Assembly: GCA_032622095.1 (NCBI GenBank)
Contig: CP136067.1
Span: 200,596,052 to 200,660,051 of the forward strand
Source of the DNA: Siphonodentalium dalli
Lineage: Eukaryota > Mollusca > Scaphopoda > Gadilida > Siphonodentaliidae
Reading direction: 5' to 3'
DNA length: 64,000 nt
Numbering within the stretch: the first letter of the stretch is position 1; the number at the start of each line of letters is the position of its first letter. Below, piece by piece: positions 22,199 through 33,576 of this stretch. The notes beneath the pieces are model-generated. The model did no database searches. It was not told where the DNA came from and worked only from the letters and a program-made list of their open reading frames with translations. The translations under genes were made by a program, and so were the position numbers.

Positions 22199-22222
22199 TG
22201 ATAAGATAAGATAAGTTTATTG
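22199..22222 (-). repeat. (TTATC)n tract
   Basis: ATAAGATAAGATAAG followed by TTTATTG, i.e. CAATAAACTTATCTTATCTT on the minus strand, as seen at the 3' ends of some non-LTR elements. A weaker copy is at about 40433-40455. No reverse-transcriptase sequence adjoins it. Confidence 0.5.
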
Positions 22223-22549
22223 ACAATCAAGTCACCTTCACACTTCACAGGTAGAGTAATTTTGATAAACAGACAAACAAGCAAACAAATAGATAGACAG
22301 AACATATGAGAAAGTATTGATTGGTGAAATAAAAGTGATACAAATTGCTTAATCTTCACGTCCAACAGTCATCAGATACCGGTATAGGATAAGGCATTAA
22401 TGGTCCTACATGGTACTATATAATAATTTACATGAAAGTTTGAAAGAGGAAATTATATATGATTTAATGAAGTGATATCAGGCTTAAATATTGAGTGACT
22501 TATTGGACTTGAATACATGTATGTGTAGGTACATGTATACTAGTAGGTA

Positions 22550-22762
22550 CAGTAATGCTCTAAGTAATCGACCTCTTAACCAAAGCAGAATTATGGGTAA
22601 CTTTTCAGGATTTAGTCGGAAATATGGCTTGTTGCCATTCATCAGAAAGCTCTCGGGGAGAGCTTTCGGATGAATGGCAACAAGCCATATTTCCGACTAA
22701 ATCCTGAAAAGTTACCCATAATTCTGCTTTGGTTAAGAGGTCGATTACTTAGAGCATTACTG
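22550..22762. mobile_element. Family A MITE, 213 bp
   Basis: TA on both sides. Both arms share ACCTCTTAACCAAAGCAG variants, showing paired substitution or arm-to-arm conversion relative to the 5514 copy. Confidence 0.9.
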
Positions 22763-23085
22763 TATCTTGTGGAAAAAGAAGACTGAGGATAGCGGTACTT
22801 ACATGTACCGGTACTTAATCATAATCACTATTAACTTAACATACATGTACATTGTACTCTCATTCCTCACCACATGTGTTGTATATTTATGTTTTTTTTG
22901 TGTGCAAAATATGATGCATTGTATTGTCATGAGCATTCAAAAGTTCAAGTTCAATCTAAATAGATGGACATTATGTTTACCATGTAAAATTACTCCGATT
23001 AGTTCATTGTGACCATTTGCCCACAGCATTTACAACCTTCATGATTGATTGATAGACTATTAATAACTACCGGTAGTGATCAGAT
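22763..23085. other. No gene recognised
   Basis: Rich in ACATGTAC palindromes, with nothing else supported. Confidence 0.4.
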
Positions 23086-23325
23086 CAAGTCTGCAAAAAG
23101 TGTGTCTGTCATTTGCAGCATGAGGTCACCAGAGGGTGAATTTAGTGACGCCCTCCTTCACAAACGATGTTAATTTGAGACTATAAATAGTGGCCTAAGC
23201 AGAATGAGGTCCCCAGATGGTGAATTTGTTGATGCTACTTAGCCCACTGTTTGGGATAGCATCACAAATTTTACCCTCTGGGGGACCTCATTCTGCAAAT
23301 GACAGACACACTATTTGCAGACTGG
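23086..23325. mobile_element. Family B element, 240-bp form, 8-bp TSD
   Basis: CAAGTCTGCAAAAAGTGTGT to GCAGACTGG, with a perfect duplication GATCAGAT at 23078-23085 and 23326-23333. The central CAACTTCAACTGG block is absent. Confidence 0.9.
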
Positions 23326-24301
23326 GATCAGATAGCCAAGTCCAGTGGTATCGTGTCTACACTCGATAGGGTTCAGTGGTTCATGTGTCACTGAACGTTC
23401 CATATGAGTTTCTTGACTGATGAGAAATGCCAGTACTCAGGCTTTAGGCAAATTTGTGACGATTTTATTGATTTGGAAATACAATGTACATTGTAGAGCT
23501 GCCCAGAAAAGATTCATCTAAAACTTTTCTTGAGCCTGAGGACTCTTTACTGCTAAATATAGAATACCGGTAATTACATGATGTAGGTACAGTTTTGGTT
23601 TTGAATACCGGAATATCTCATGGGTGTCTGGAAAGAAATATCAAATATTCACAAGCGAATGTTCGATATTTTTTTCAGATGCGAATGAGATGTTTCAGGT
23701 ACCGTATTCAAATAAAAATCTGTAGGTATGTGTATTCTTTTTTTATACATGTATGCACCTTATTAATGATAACTATTAATTAGTTGCTAAATTATGCTGC
23801 ATTTTCACCTTTTATAGTACATTGTACAACAAATTAAATAATACTCGGAGAGAAACAACTAATTCATGCTTGTGTAAACTGCTAGCAAGGTATATACATG
23901 TATGTAAATGTACAGCGAAATATGGAAAGCTACAATGAAATCGTACTTCACTGGGCTTCTAAGAGATGCATACAAGATGATATGACAATCTACATTTTTA
24001 TGAATTTTCTGCTATTTTATACTTTATAGGCAAGCACACGGTATAATAAATACCCGTACTATACTTAGTGTTTATCGTATTATTACCCGGGATATAAAAT
24101 TTATGAAGAAATTAAAAAGCATCACTACTATTAATGAGATACATGTACTGTTGTTTATTGAAAAATATGAGGCTCCAGTGTATAAAAACTTTTATACCAG
24201 TACCCACATGTATTATCAATGCATATACCAGTATTAGTACGGTATATTAAACCTGAATCTAGCTAGAAGCAGAAATCTTTCTCAATTGCAATGTACATGT
24301 A
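23326..24301. other. No gene recognised
   Basis: Many ACATGTA and TACCGGTA motifs. A plus-strand TTTTTTTCAG acceptor near 23678 followed by CAG/GTACCG frames only about 20 bp and is not called. Confidence 0.4.
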
Positions 24302-24484
24302 CAGTAATGCTCTAAATAATTGACTCCTTAACCACAGCATAATTATGGCTTACAAGTTGACATTCATCGGAAAGCTCTCGGTGAGAGTTTCCGATGAATG
24401 GCAACAAGCCATATTTCCGACTAAATCCTGAAAAGTTACCCATAATTCTGCTGTGGTTAAGGAGTCGATTATTTAGGGCACCGT
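24302..24484. mobile_element. Family A MITE, damaged
   Basis: The left arm has an internal deletion (GGCTTACAAGTTGACATTCA). The right arm is complete, but its last bases (TTACTG) are replaced by CCG before TA. Confidence 0.85.
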
Positions 24485-24765
24485 ACATGCATTTTCAGTA
24501 GTTTCAATATGGGCCAGCAATACTCCTACCGGTACTTGTACATGTGTACAGTAGTTTCTTGTCTGATTACATGTATGATGTATGCAAATAACAAGTTTCA
24601 GTTTCATCAGTACTCCCAGGTGCCTAAGGCCCAAAAAAAATTTACCTGTGTTTAGAGTTTCCCTACCTACCCTAGAAAAAGGTACCGGTACCTACCCAAA
24701 ACTTTTTATTGGACTGTAGACACAGATAAAAAAAAAATTCTCAGTTGGAAGGGCATCGAAAGGTA

Positions 24766-25140
24766 CCCTGCTTGACAAAACAAGTGTCCACCTAACCGCG
24801 GTGCAGTTAGCGTTGCCACCGTGGCTGAAATGCAACTACACCGCGGCTCCACCGGCTAACTACAGTTGGGCCGCGGTGTACTTGCCGTTCGGCCATGGTG
24901 TAATTGCCGCGGTGTACGTTCATTAAACTGAAAAAAGACGATACTAACCAGAAATCTAACCACGGTGTACATGCCGTTCGGCTGCGGTGTAGTTGCCTTT
25001 CGGCCGCAGTGTACTTGCTGTTGGGCCACGGTGTACTTGCCGTTCGGCCGCGGTGCTCAACTGCAGTTACAAACTCTGACACCGCGGCCGAACGGCAAAT
25101 ACACCGCGGTGCCAATGGACACTTGTTTTGTCCAGCGGGG
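24766..25140. mobile_element. Family D element, complete 375 bp
   Basis: Ends CCCTGCTTGACAAAACAAGT and the complement of CCCCGCTGGACAAAACAAGT, flanked by TA (24764-24765 and 25141-25142). The interior is GC-rich with direct and inverted blocks of CCGCGGTGTACTTGCCGTTC around an AT-rich GTTCATTAAACTGAAAAAAG core. TA duplication places it with Tc1/mariner-type MITEs. The open frames on both strands come from GC-rich repeats. Confidence 0.9.
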
Positions 25141-25142
25141 TA

Positions 25143-25944
25143 TCTTATCCATTTTCAAACCTCTACTATAAAAAAGATTTAGAAGTTATTTTAGTCTTGT
25201 GCTCTGATTAATTCAAGATTAACAATATTTAGTATTGGAACTTTTCAATTAATCTGAATTGTGAAACTTTCCAGATTGAATTGTCAATGGCCCGATGGAA
25301 TTCAGAATAAAAAAATTTGGAGAAAAAAAAAATTCCCTGCCTACCTACCCTAATTATTTTGGACCATATAACCCTAAACATCTGTAGGTATAATTTTTTT
25401 TGGCCTAATAATAAAATGATACAATGTAGTGTCATCACGATTATTAATTTTGGAGAAAATTCCCCAAACGATCACTATTATTTGGCATTGAGACATAGGG
25501 TGAAATTGCCATCACTATTATTAATTTCAGCCTAAATCTCCATAATGTATACCAGAAGAAATACCAAGAAACTCCTTTGATAAATTTTCTGCTTCTTAAA
25601 TTTCACACTGGCTACTGGTACATGTACTGTACATGTATTTATGTATACATGTGTACATGTAATGTATGTGAATTTTCCTCAGGATCATCTGCATTCATCC
25701 ACCAGAACACTAAAATTAAATCCATCTGGACACTTGCCCTTCGTGTTTAATCATGTTATCATAGTGATATAACATTTGCCTATTACCACTGAATGCCTCC
25801 TATACACAATTGGTCCATCATAATTGAATAAAGAGCTTATTACAACAATGGATGCATGTGGTGTCTGGCTCTATTTCTCTGTTTATACAGACATGGTCTG
25901 TATCCTCTGTCAGTTTATCTTACATGGAGGGTATGTCTGCGTCT
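25143..25944. other. No gene recognised
   Basis: CCTGCCTACCTACCCTAAT at about 25337 echoes 24662-24675 on the other side of the D element, so D may sit inside an older repeat. ACATGTAC palindromes cluster at 25617-25665. Confidence 0.4.
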
Positions 25945-26270
25945 GCCATTATCATGCCATGCTTTTGTTCCCTCATTTCTAGCATGATGGTTTCTGGTAA
26001 TAACACGGTTCCACATGTACTTGACTTTATCAGATGAATTCCCACCATCTGTCACCTACTAGTACTAGTAGTAATTTCCGTCTATGGAGTAGCTATGTAA
26101 AAATGTTATTCAATGAAATTTCATGTCATTTCTATGATTCACTTACTTGTACATACATGTACATATTACATTGTAAATGTATGTACATGTACTGTACATG
26201 TACCCGGTACAATACACTTTGCTGAATCCATCTCTACTGTACATTGAACAGTCATGGGTTCACTCCATTC
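25945..26270 (+). repeat. Local duplication U, copy 1
   Basis: Matches 27586-28056 and 30494-30730. Shared landmarks are TTGTTCCCTCATTTCTAGCA, AATAACAYGG, CACCATCTGTCACCTACTAG, AATGTTATTCAATG, ACAATACACTTT, and CAGTCATGGGTTCACT. Confidence 0.75.
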
Positions 26271-26429
26271 TTAACCTGAGTACTCTGGTGTCCGGGTAGT
26301 TTGCTACATTCCCATACTGCACATGTTACACTTTACACTAATATAGTTTAGTTTGTGAAATTACACATACCGGTACATGTACTCCACAACCAGTCTGGAG
26401 GTTTCAAATTGGGAGAAGGAGAAATTGGG

Positions 26430-26562
26430 AGAAGTCACGCATTGTTAGAGAGAAGTGGACTGTTGTCAAGGAGAAGTCACGCATTGTTAGAGAGAAGTGG
26501 ACTGTTGTCAAGGAGAAGTCACGCATTGTTAGAGAGAAGTGGACTGTTGTCAAGGAGAAGTC
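26430..26562. repeat. 42-bp tandem triplication
   Basis: Three copies of AGTCACGCATTGTTAGAGAG plus AAGTGGACTGTTGTCAAGGAGA. Confidence 0.95.
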
Positions 26563-26637
26563 ATAATGGCTGGAGTTCAATTTTCACCCCAACATCACAA
26601 TTTTATGGACATAAAATAAAAAACATCCATTACACTG

Positions 26638-26858
26638 CAGGGAGCCCCACACATATATAGAAGCATATAGAAGAGTGTCGTCTGCTCATGTTTGTCTGGG
26701 GCTCTGTATGGGTGAAATTATAAAATTGTTAAAGAATACAAGAAAAAATTATTAAATTGTAAAAAATTGTTAGGCCAATGCATTCTCTTATATATGCGAG
26801 GCGACCTATGGTCGACTCGCATATATCAGAGAATGCATTGGCACAGGGTAAAAAATAA
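26638..26858. mobile_element. Hybrid TTAA element: inverted E module plus C core
   Basis: CAGGGAGCCCCACACATATA and AGTGTCGTCTGCTCATGTTT are the E module inverted. The AT-rich spacer AAATTATAAAATTGTTAAAG and one complete core palindrome (GCCAATGCATTC ... GCATTGGCACAGGG) follow. The outer ends are missing. Confidence 0.75.
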
Positions 26859-26983
26859 GAACATTTGTATCTGGCAATACAATAGCCCATTTATACAATT
26901 ATTATAATGCAAAAGGACACCATTGTGACTTAATTCTTTCTCATATACCAGTATGCATACAGCCGGTTTGTCCCAACAGCATA

Positions 26984-27193
26984 CAGTAATACCCTAAGTA
27001 ATCGACCCCTTAACCACAGCAGAATTATGGGTAACTTTTTAGGATGTAGTCGGAAATATGGCTTGTCATTCATCGGAAAGCTCTCGGGGAGAGCTTTCCG
27101 ATGAATGGCAACAAGCCATATTTCCGACTAAATCCTGAAAAGTTACCCATAATTCTGCTGTGGTTAAGGGGTCGATTAATTAGGGCCTTACTG
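26984..27193. mobile_element. Family A MITE, 210 bp
   Basis: TA on both sides. It is inserted inside family J. Three bases are missing from the left arm (GGCTTGTCATTCATCGG). Confidence 0.9.
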
Positions 27194-27585
27194 TATTTAA
27201 AGTATATTTGCTGATTATTATGATGTTCTTACTCGCTATAATGGTTTTATAATTGGGATCTTCAGCCCTCATAATTGGCTACACCAATCAGCAGTGCCAA
27301 AGCCATTTGCTGAAGCAGTTGCCATACTGGTACATGTAGCAGATTTCCGAAGCCAAATTATCTGAATTAAGTGGGCTGGACCTCCTTGTGTTGCATTATA
27401 CTTGTACTTATTGGATCATAGAAGGATGATTTTGGGGTGTAAATTGACTTTCAGTCATTGTTACTTTTTCCTTGATAACAGTCCACTTCTCCCTAATAAC
27501 CAAACAGGGAGAAGTGACTTCTCCCTAATAACCGAACATGGAGAAGTGAATTCTCCCAATTTGAAACCTCTAGTCTGGTCGCTGG

Positions 27586-28056
27586 TCTGCCATTAAATTC
27601 CATGTGCTGTTGTTCCCTCATTTCCAGCAAGTTGGTTTCTGCTACATGTAATAACATGGCTCTGTATGTAACGGTACTCCACTTATCATATGAAATTCCT
27701 AACATACAGTAATTGACTCCTTAACCAAAGCAGAATTATGGGTAACTTTTCAGGTTTTAGTCGGAAATATGCTTGTTGCCATTCATCTGAAAGCTCTCAC
27801 AGTGAGCTTTCCGATGAATGGCAACAAGCCATATTTCCGACTAAATCTTGAAAAGTTACCCATAATTCTGCTGTGGTTAGGTAGTCGATTAATTAGGGCA
27901 TTGCTGTATGCCACCTTCTAGACTACATGTACGGTACATGGAGTAGTATTATGCCTCTATTGAATAACTAAGTGCACACAATTTTATTGATTTTCTTACT
28001 GGTGCATATGCAATACACTTTCTACTTTGGACAGTCATTGGTTTACTGATTGTTAA
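27586..28056 (+). repeat. Local duplication U, copy 2
   Basis: Same order of landmarks as 25945-26270 (TTGTTCCCTCATTTCCAGCA ... CAATTTTATTGATT ... GACAGTCATTGGTTTACT), interrupted by the family A copy at 27707. Confidence 0.75.
27707..27906. mobile_element. Family A MITE, left end shortened
   Basis: Begins CAGTAATTGACTCC, having lost 13 bp (GCTCTAAGTAATC) just inside the left end, yet still flanked by TA. The right arm ends GGGCATTGCTG. Confidence 0.9.
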
Positions 28057-28500
28057 CAAACCTTGAAATAGTGTGTCTGTCATTTGCAGAATGAGTTCTC
28101 CAGAGGGTGAAATTAGTCACGCTATCCCGCATACATGTAGTGGGCTAACATAAAATTCACTCTCGGGTGACTTCATTCTGCTTAGGCCTGGCTATGGGAG
28201 ACCTACAATGTAGGATCAGAATGAAGTTCCACAGTTGAAGTTGGTGACGTTCACCCAGTATAGCCACCTCGATTATGCATTTTATCTTCAGCAAAGTAAG
28301 GGATATAGAAACTGAAAGGAAGGGAAAAAGTAACTAAAAACAATGTTAATAATAATTAATTCCCAGAAGACCAGGCCTAAGCAGAATGAGGTCCCCAGAG
28401 GGTGAAATTGGTGATGATAGCCCACTATGCAGGGTAGCATCACTAAATTTACCTTCTGGTGGCCTCATTCTGCAAATGAGAAACACTTTTTCAAGGCTTG
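28057..28500. mobile_element. Family B element, 444 bp
   Basis: CAAACCTTGAAATAGTGTGT to TCAAGGCTTG. Flanks ATTGTTAA/ATCGTACA agree at 5 of 8. It belongs to the CCTTGAAATAG end subgroup, shared with 33503, 41423 and 57158. Confidence 0.85.
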
Positions 28501-28658
28501 ATCGTACAAACCATCGCTACATGTACCTGTACATCAAAGTCATGGGTTTACTCCATCGTCAACCAGTGGGGTGTATCTGCTATTAACCTCACCATGAATG
28601 GATCTTCCTAAAATTTTGCAAAACCCTGTGCCAACACATTGTCTTAATGTCTTATATA

Positions 28659-29011
28659 CCCTGCTGGACAAAACAAGTGTCCACTTAACCGCGGTGCGGT
28701 TAGCGTTGCCACCGCGGCTGAAATGCAACTACACCGCGGCTCCACTGACTAACTACAGTTGGGCCGCGGTGTACTTGCCGTTTGGCAATGGTGTAGTTGC
28801 CGCAGTGTATGTTCATTAAACTGAAAAAAGACGATACAAACCAGAAATATAACCACGGTGTACATGCTGTTCGGCCGCGGTGTAGTTGCCTTTAGGCCAT
28901 GGTGTACTTGTCGTTTGGCCGCGGTGCTCAACTGCAGTTACAAACTCTGACACCACGGCCTAACGGCAAATACACCGCGGTGCCAATGGACACTTGTTTT
29001 GTCCAGCGGGG
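28659..29011. mobile_element. Family D element, 353 bp
   Basis: TA on both sides (28657-28658 and 29012-29013). Ends CCCTGCTGGACAAAAC and GTTTTGTCCAGCGGGG. It has interrupted the first hairpin of the C2 host. Confidence 0.95.
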
Positions 29012-29159
29012 TACATGTACATGTATATGCGAGTTTCCAATATGGGGCCTCGCATATATCAGAGAATACATTGGCCTAACAATATTTACCTTCACCATGT
29101 ACATGTAAGCCATGGAATTCTCTCATATATACATGTACCGGTACATATATATATTTGAG

Positions 29160-30406
29160 GGAATGCCGGCTGATACGGACCCTGCTCTTACGGACCCTGG
29201 CTCATACGGACCCTGACTTTTACGGACCACCGGCTGATACGGACCCAGGCTTATACAGACCCTTGGCTTATACGGACCCTTGCTCTTACGGACCTCAATT
29301 AAAATATACAATTTAATTTTTTATGTTTATTTAAATAAAATCAAAATACTGACAACATACATACTGAGATAACAAAAAATCTGATGATAAAAAAAATGGA
29401 ACCATGTTACATCAGACGAACATTATCTAAATTGGGGCGTACATATTGGTGGCTTCTTTCAGTAGTTTGCTGGCATTTATCCTCACCGACGAGTAGTAGC
29501 TGTTGTGCTCTCAAGTAGAACATTCAGGTTCAATGCAGTCATTGTGGAATTATGTCAGTCAAAAATAAATCAGTTGAATATATACCAGTTGTGTTTTTAC
29601 TAACATGTTTTCATAACAAATCAAACTCAGTGGATTCATACTGATCACCATTCACTGACCATTCATCATCGCGTGTCTGTTTATAAAACAATATAAGGGA
29701 TCACACACGAGTGTGTATACCGGCACAAGGGACAATAAGTCAGTTGAAACAAGTTGTGTTTTTACTAACATGTTTTCGTAACAAATCAAACTCAGTGGAT
29801 TCATCCTGATCACCATTCACTGACCATTTATCACCTCATGTCTGTTTATACAACGACATAAAGGGATCACACGCGCGTGTTTATACAACGATGGAAGAGA
29901 TTAATTAACGCGATTCAATATATGCTTTTTCAAGCCAGAACATCACCGAACTTCTCTATTAATACAGATATATGTGTGAAAATACAATCATAATTATATA
30001 TTAAATTCATAAATATAAGTTTGAAAAAAACGAAAAAATCGGTTAAATTCATAAATATAAGTTTGAAAATCACCAAAAAAATCACCAAAAATTCTCAATT
30101 AATACAGATATATGTGTGAAATGACAGTCATAATTATATATTAAATTCATAAATATAAGTTTGAAAAAAATTGGTTAAATTCATAAATATAAGTTTGAAA
30201 ATCACCAAAAAAATCACCAAAATTCTCAATTAATACCGATATATGTGTGAAAAGACAATCATAATTATATATTAAATTCATAAATATAAGTATGAAAATT
30301 GCATATTTTAATTGAGCCGGGGTCCGTATCAGCCGGTGGTCCGTAAAAGCCAGGGTCCGTAAAAGCCAGGGTCCGTAAGAGCCAGGGTCCGTATAAGCCG
30401 CATACC
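29160..30406. mobile_element. Family F: 1.25-kb element with TACGGACC arms
   Basis: The left arm (29160-29302) has eight ~15-bp units of the form CTYATACGGACCCTGG. The right arm (30303-30406) has six in inverted orientation (GGTCCGTAWAAGCCAGG). Outermost bases match as GGAATGCCGGCTGATACGG / GGTATGCGGCTTATACGG. ATTTGAG follows and precedes the element (29153-29159 and 30407-30413), a 7- to 8-bp target duplication. The AT-rich centre contains a 165-bp duplication (29589, 29754) and three ~135-bp repeats of ATACAGATATATGTGTGAAA. No coding frame. The element type is unknown to me. Confidence 0.8.
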
Positions 30407-30493
30407 ATTTGAGGCTCCCTATGGAAGACTCGCATACATTGTATATAAAAGAATGCACTGGTTCGAGCGCAGCTCCCATCATGAAAGGGTTAT

Positions 30494-30730
30494 CACCCCT
30501 GTGCTTTGTTCCCTCATTTCTGGAATAACATGGCCCCAGATGTACAATGAACTCCACTTTATATCTTACATGTATATGAATTTCCACCATCTGTCACCTA
30601 CCAGTAGTAATACCCAGTATGTTGAATAGCTTTATTATTCAACAAAAATGCATGCAATTTTATTGATTCACTTTACCTACTTACATATACAAACCATTGG
30701 AGTCATGTGTTCACTATATGGCCAGGCTAT
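30494..30730 (+). repeat. Local duplication U, copy 3
   Basis: TTTGTTCCCTCATTTCTGGA, AATAACATGG, CACCATCTGTCACCTACCAG, TTATTCAACAAAAATGCATG, CAATTTTATTGATT, and GGAGTCATGTGTTCACT in the same order as copies 1 and 2. Confidence 0.75.
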
Positions 30731-31431
30731 TCTGGGATGTTATGCTACAGGGGTGTAGCTAGAGGGCGGGGCTCAAAATGTTCTGAAATTTCTGCTTGTC
30801 ACAGGGGGCAGCTGGAATTATTTTTTTTACATGGCATCTGAGAATCTTGCCTTATGTTACATGGTATAAGGTACCGGTACATGTATGTTATTTTAGGATC
30901 ATTACATGACTTGGAGGAGTGGACAGATTAAATTATTTCATTCTATATGAATAATTTTATAACATTTATAACATTAAAACCAGTATAATTGTATTGTGAA
31001 TTTTGTTAAAGGCACGGATGGGTATACCGGTACATGTACTAGTAGCTGTTAAAGTAGTCACATCCCTTATAACCGCCATGTCCAGGTCACCTTTTCACAT
31101 TTAACCCAAGGCTGTGGTGGTGCACCATTACAGATCCTGTTCCAGTGCATTCTCTTATAATAAATGCAAGTGACCCATAAATTTCCATAATTTGTGTTAT
31201 GTACATTGTCTATAATAGTACATAACAGTATACTCTATATATATAATTCAACAGCAAAACTCTCATTTATGATTCCGATCATAGTAATTTACTATCGCCA
31301 AGGGATGGGTTAACATCTGCCGATCCTGATCAGTCTTTCGTATTTAAAACTCACTGATGAGTTTTAGAAATGTAGTTCCCTTGGGAAATGGGCAGATATT
31401 CAGTTAAACAAATGACCATACATGTGGGTCA
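30731..31431. other. No gene; one C fragment
   Basis: GATCCTGTTCCAGTGCATTC at about 31130-31160 is a scrap of a C2 hairpin. Nothing else is recognised. Confidence 0.45.
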
Positions 31432-31868
31432 CAAGCCTGCAAATAGCGTGTCTGTCATTTACATAATGAGGTCCCCAGAGGGTGAATTTAGTGATGCTAC
31501 CCCGCATAGCGGGCTAGCATCACTAAATTCACCCTCTGGCGACCTCATTCTGCTTAGGCCCTCAACTGCTATGGCAGACCTAGGATCAAATTGAAGTTCC
31601 CCAGTTGAAGTTGTTCACCCATTGGGCGCCTCATTTATTTTATCTTCTGCAAATTAGGGGATATAGAAACTTCCCAGATGGGAAAACGTAACTAAAAACA
31701 ATGTTAATTTGATTCCATAGATACTTCCCAGAAGATGAGGTCTAAGCAGAATGAGGTCCCCAGAGGGTGAATTTAGTGATGCTAGCCCGCTATGCGGGGG
31801 TAGCGTCACTAAATTCACCCTCTGGGAACCTCATTCTGCAAATGACAGACACGCTATTTGCAGGCTTT
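31432..31868. mobile_element. Family B element
   Basis: Complete, from CAAGCCTGCAAATAGCGTGT to CTATTTGCAGGCTTTG, with both hairpins, each bearing a GCATAGCGGGCTAGC or complementary loop. Target duplication not clear. Confidence 0.9.
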
Positions 31869-31919
31869 GTCAGTAATATATAAGACATCCATCTCAAACC
31901 TCACTGATGAACTTAAATG

Positions 31920-32010
31920 TTTAACCCACAGGGAGCCTCCCACAGATGGAAGCATGCACTACAAAGTGTCTTCATCTCCAGTCTATATGGGGCTCTCTAT
32001 GGGTTAGACA
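31920..32010. repeat. E-like fragment
   Basis: TTAACCCACAGGGAGCCTCC ... TATGGGGCTCTCTATGGGTT, an inverted-repeat-ended relative of the E module; right TTAG. Confidence 0.6.
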
Positions 32011-32304
32011 CACTATTTGCAGGCTTGGTTGGTCATTTGTTGAACTTATTATTTAATCATTTCCCACCAATGAATATGAATTGTTTTGCACTTGTATTGT
32101 CGTTCGTCTGCCCGTTGTCTGCTGATATACATGTAAACCTTAACATCCCTCCAAATGAATAATAAACCACTAGTTCAGGCATCATGTTTAAACAAAATAG
32201 AACTGCCGATGTTGTTGAATATTTTGACAGTAATGCTAATAGTTTATGAATTTTTCAAATATTAGTAGCCGAGTCATAAAATATCAGTTTGATTTAGTGA
32301 AATA

Positions 32305-32722
32305 ATTCTTTAAGCATGTCATGTTAATAAGCACATAATATGTCATTGTTAATAAGCACATACCGGTACTATGTCATGTTAATAAGCACATACAATGTGG
32401 TACTATGTCATGTTAATATATAAAGCACATACAATGTACTACCGGTATGGCATGTTAATAATCACATAATATGTCATGTTAATAAGCACATACTATGTCA
32501 TGTTAATAATCACATAATATGTCATGTTAATAAGCACATAATATGTATAAGCATGTCATGTTAATAAGCACATAATATGTCTAAACATGTCATGTTAATA
32601 ATCACATAATATGTCTTCAAGCATGTCATGTTAATAAGCACATAATATGTCTAAGAAAGTCATGTTAATAAGCACATAATATGTCTTTAAGCATGTCATG
32701 TTAATAAGCATATAATATGTCT
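32305..32722. repeat. Irregular minisatellite
   Basis: About thirteen repeats of CATGTTAATAAGCACATAAT plus ATGTC, with 24- to 37-bp spacing; some carry a CTTTAAG extension. Confidence 0.9.
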
Positions 32723-33502
32723 TTAACTTGCAATAATTTGTACACAAGAGACGGATTCTTATGTTTTATTGTGTTTTTAAACTCCGAGGTGGCGAAATGT
32801 CGTAAGAATTTCATTTACAACGTATTAAAAATATCAGGCAAGAAATTGAGAATTACATATACATTTACATGTAACTCCACAGAAAGAATTAATTTTTTTT
32901 TTTTTTTAATTCAATCAATATCGGATGGGGTGAGTCTGACACCACACTCATTGGTTTGCTTGTAACATTTGTTATACAAACAGTTAAAGAACTGATACAA
33001 TTACTGGTCTAGTTATGGTGTATGTTGCAAACATTTAATTTTTTTTATGACATCCTTGATCGAGATATAATATGATTGTGAGAGTCTTCATCCGGTGAAG
33101 ACAAACAGAGATGTCATTGTGTTACTGTATGTTCAAGGACTTACTAGTACTGTGGTGAAATGTCCGTTATTGAGTTAAAGTGTCAAGTTTAAAGCTCCAT
33201 CTAATATTCAAAACCCCAAGTTACATACTAGTAATACATGCCATTGTCTCTTCTCGTTCCAAAGAGAAGGCTCCGAAACAGTCCGGTACTAGCAGAGAGA
33301 AGTAAATCTTCTCAGTTTGACATAAAATATCATTGCATATACAGCCTTGGGCCTAGGTAAAATCAGAGGTAAAATCAGTTTTCCTAGGCATTAGTAGGCA
33401 ATAATATTGCCTAGGTCAAATAAGTTCATTGGGTTTAATACTAAAATTTTATTGTATCAACATCTTTTGCCAAACTGACTTCCTTTCACTCTTCTTTAGA
33501 AT
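32723..33502. other. No gene recognised
   Basis: AT-rich. GAGAGAAGTAAATCTTCTC at about 33294 resembles family J interior blocks, and two CCTAGG-containing near-repeats lie at 33350-33415. Confidence 0.4.
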
Positions 33503-33576
33503 GTGTGGGGTAGCATCACTAAATTCACCCTCTGGGGACCTCATTCTGTAAATGACAGACACTATTTCAAGGCTTG
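33503..33576. mobile_element. Family B, solo right end
   Basis: ATGTGTGGGGTAGCATCACT ... GACACTATTTCAAGGCTTG, the last 74 bp only. Confidence 0.8.

Larger units (their letters stand above)
26389..27579. mobile_element. Family J element, copy 1, with nested insertions
   Basis: Terminal inverted repeats are ACCAGTCTGGAGGTTTCAAA (left) and the complement of ACCAGACTAGAGGTTTCAAA (right), both continuing TTGGGAGAA. GAGAAGTSACTTCTCCC blocks repeat inside each end. It contains a 42-bp triplication, a TTAA-type hybrid and a family A copy. No target duplication is visible. Confidence 0.7.
28587..30489. mobile_element. TTAA element, C2 type, with two nested elements
   Basis: Starts after TTAA (28583-28586) as CTCACCATGAATGGATCTTC and ends GCTCCCATCATGAAAGGG before TTAT. 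The C2 sequence is continuous once D (28659-29011) and F (29160-30406) are removed. It passes CCCTGTGCCAACACATT, CAATATGGGGCCTCGCATAT, AACAATATTTACCTTCACCA and GAGGCTCCCTATGGAAGACT. Confidence 0.85.

Noticed and set aside
25852-26037. Plus-strand exon after CTATTTCTCTGTTTATACAG
   Set aside because: The acceptor looks good, but frames close or disagree and the region is part of a local duplication whose copies do not keep the frame.
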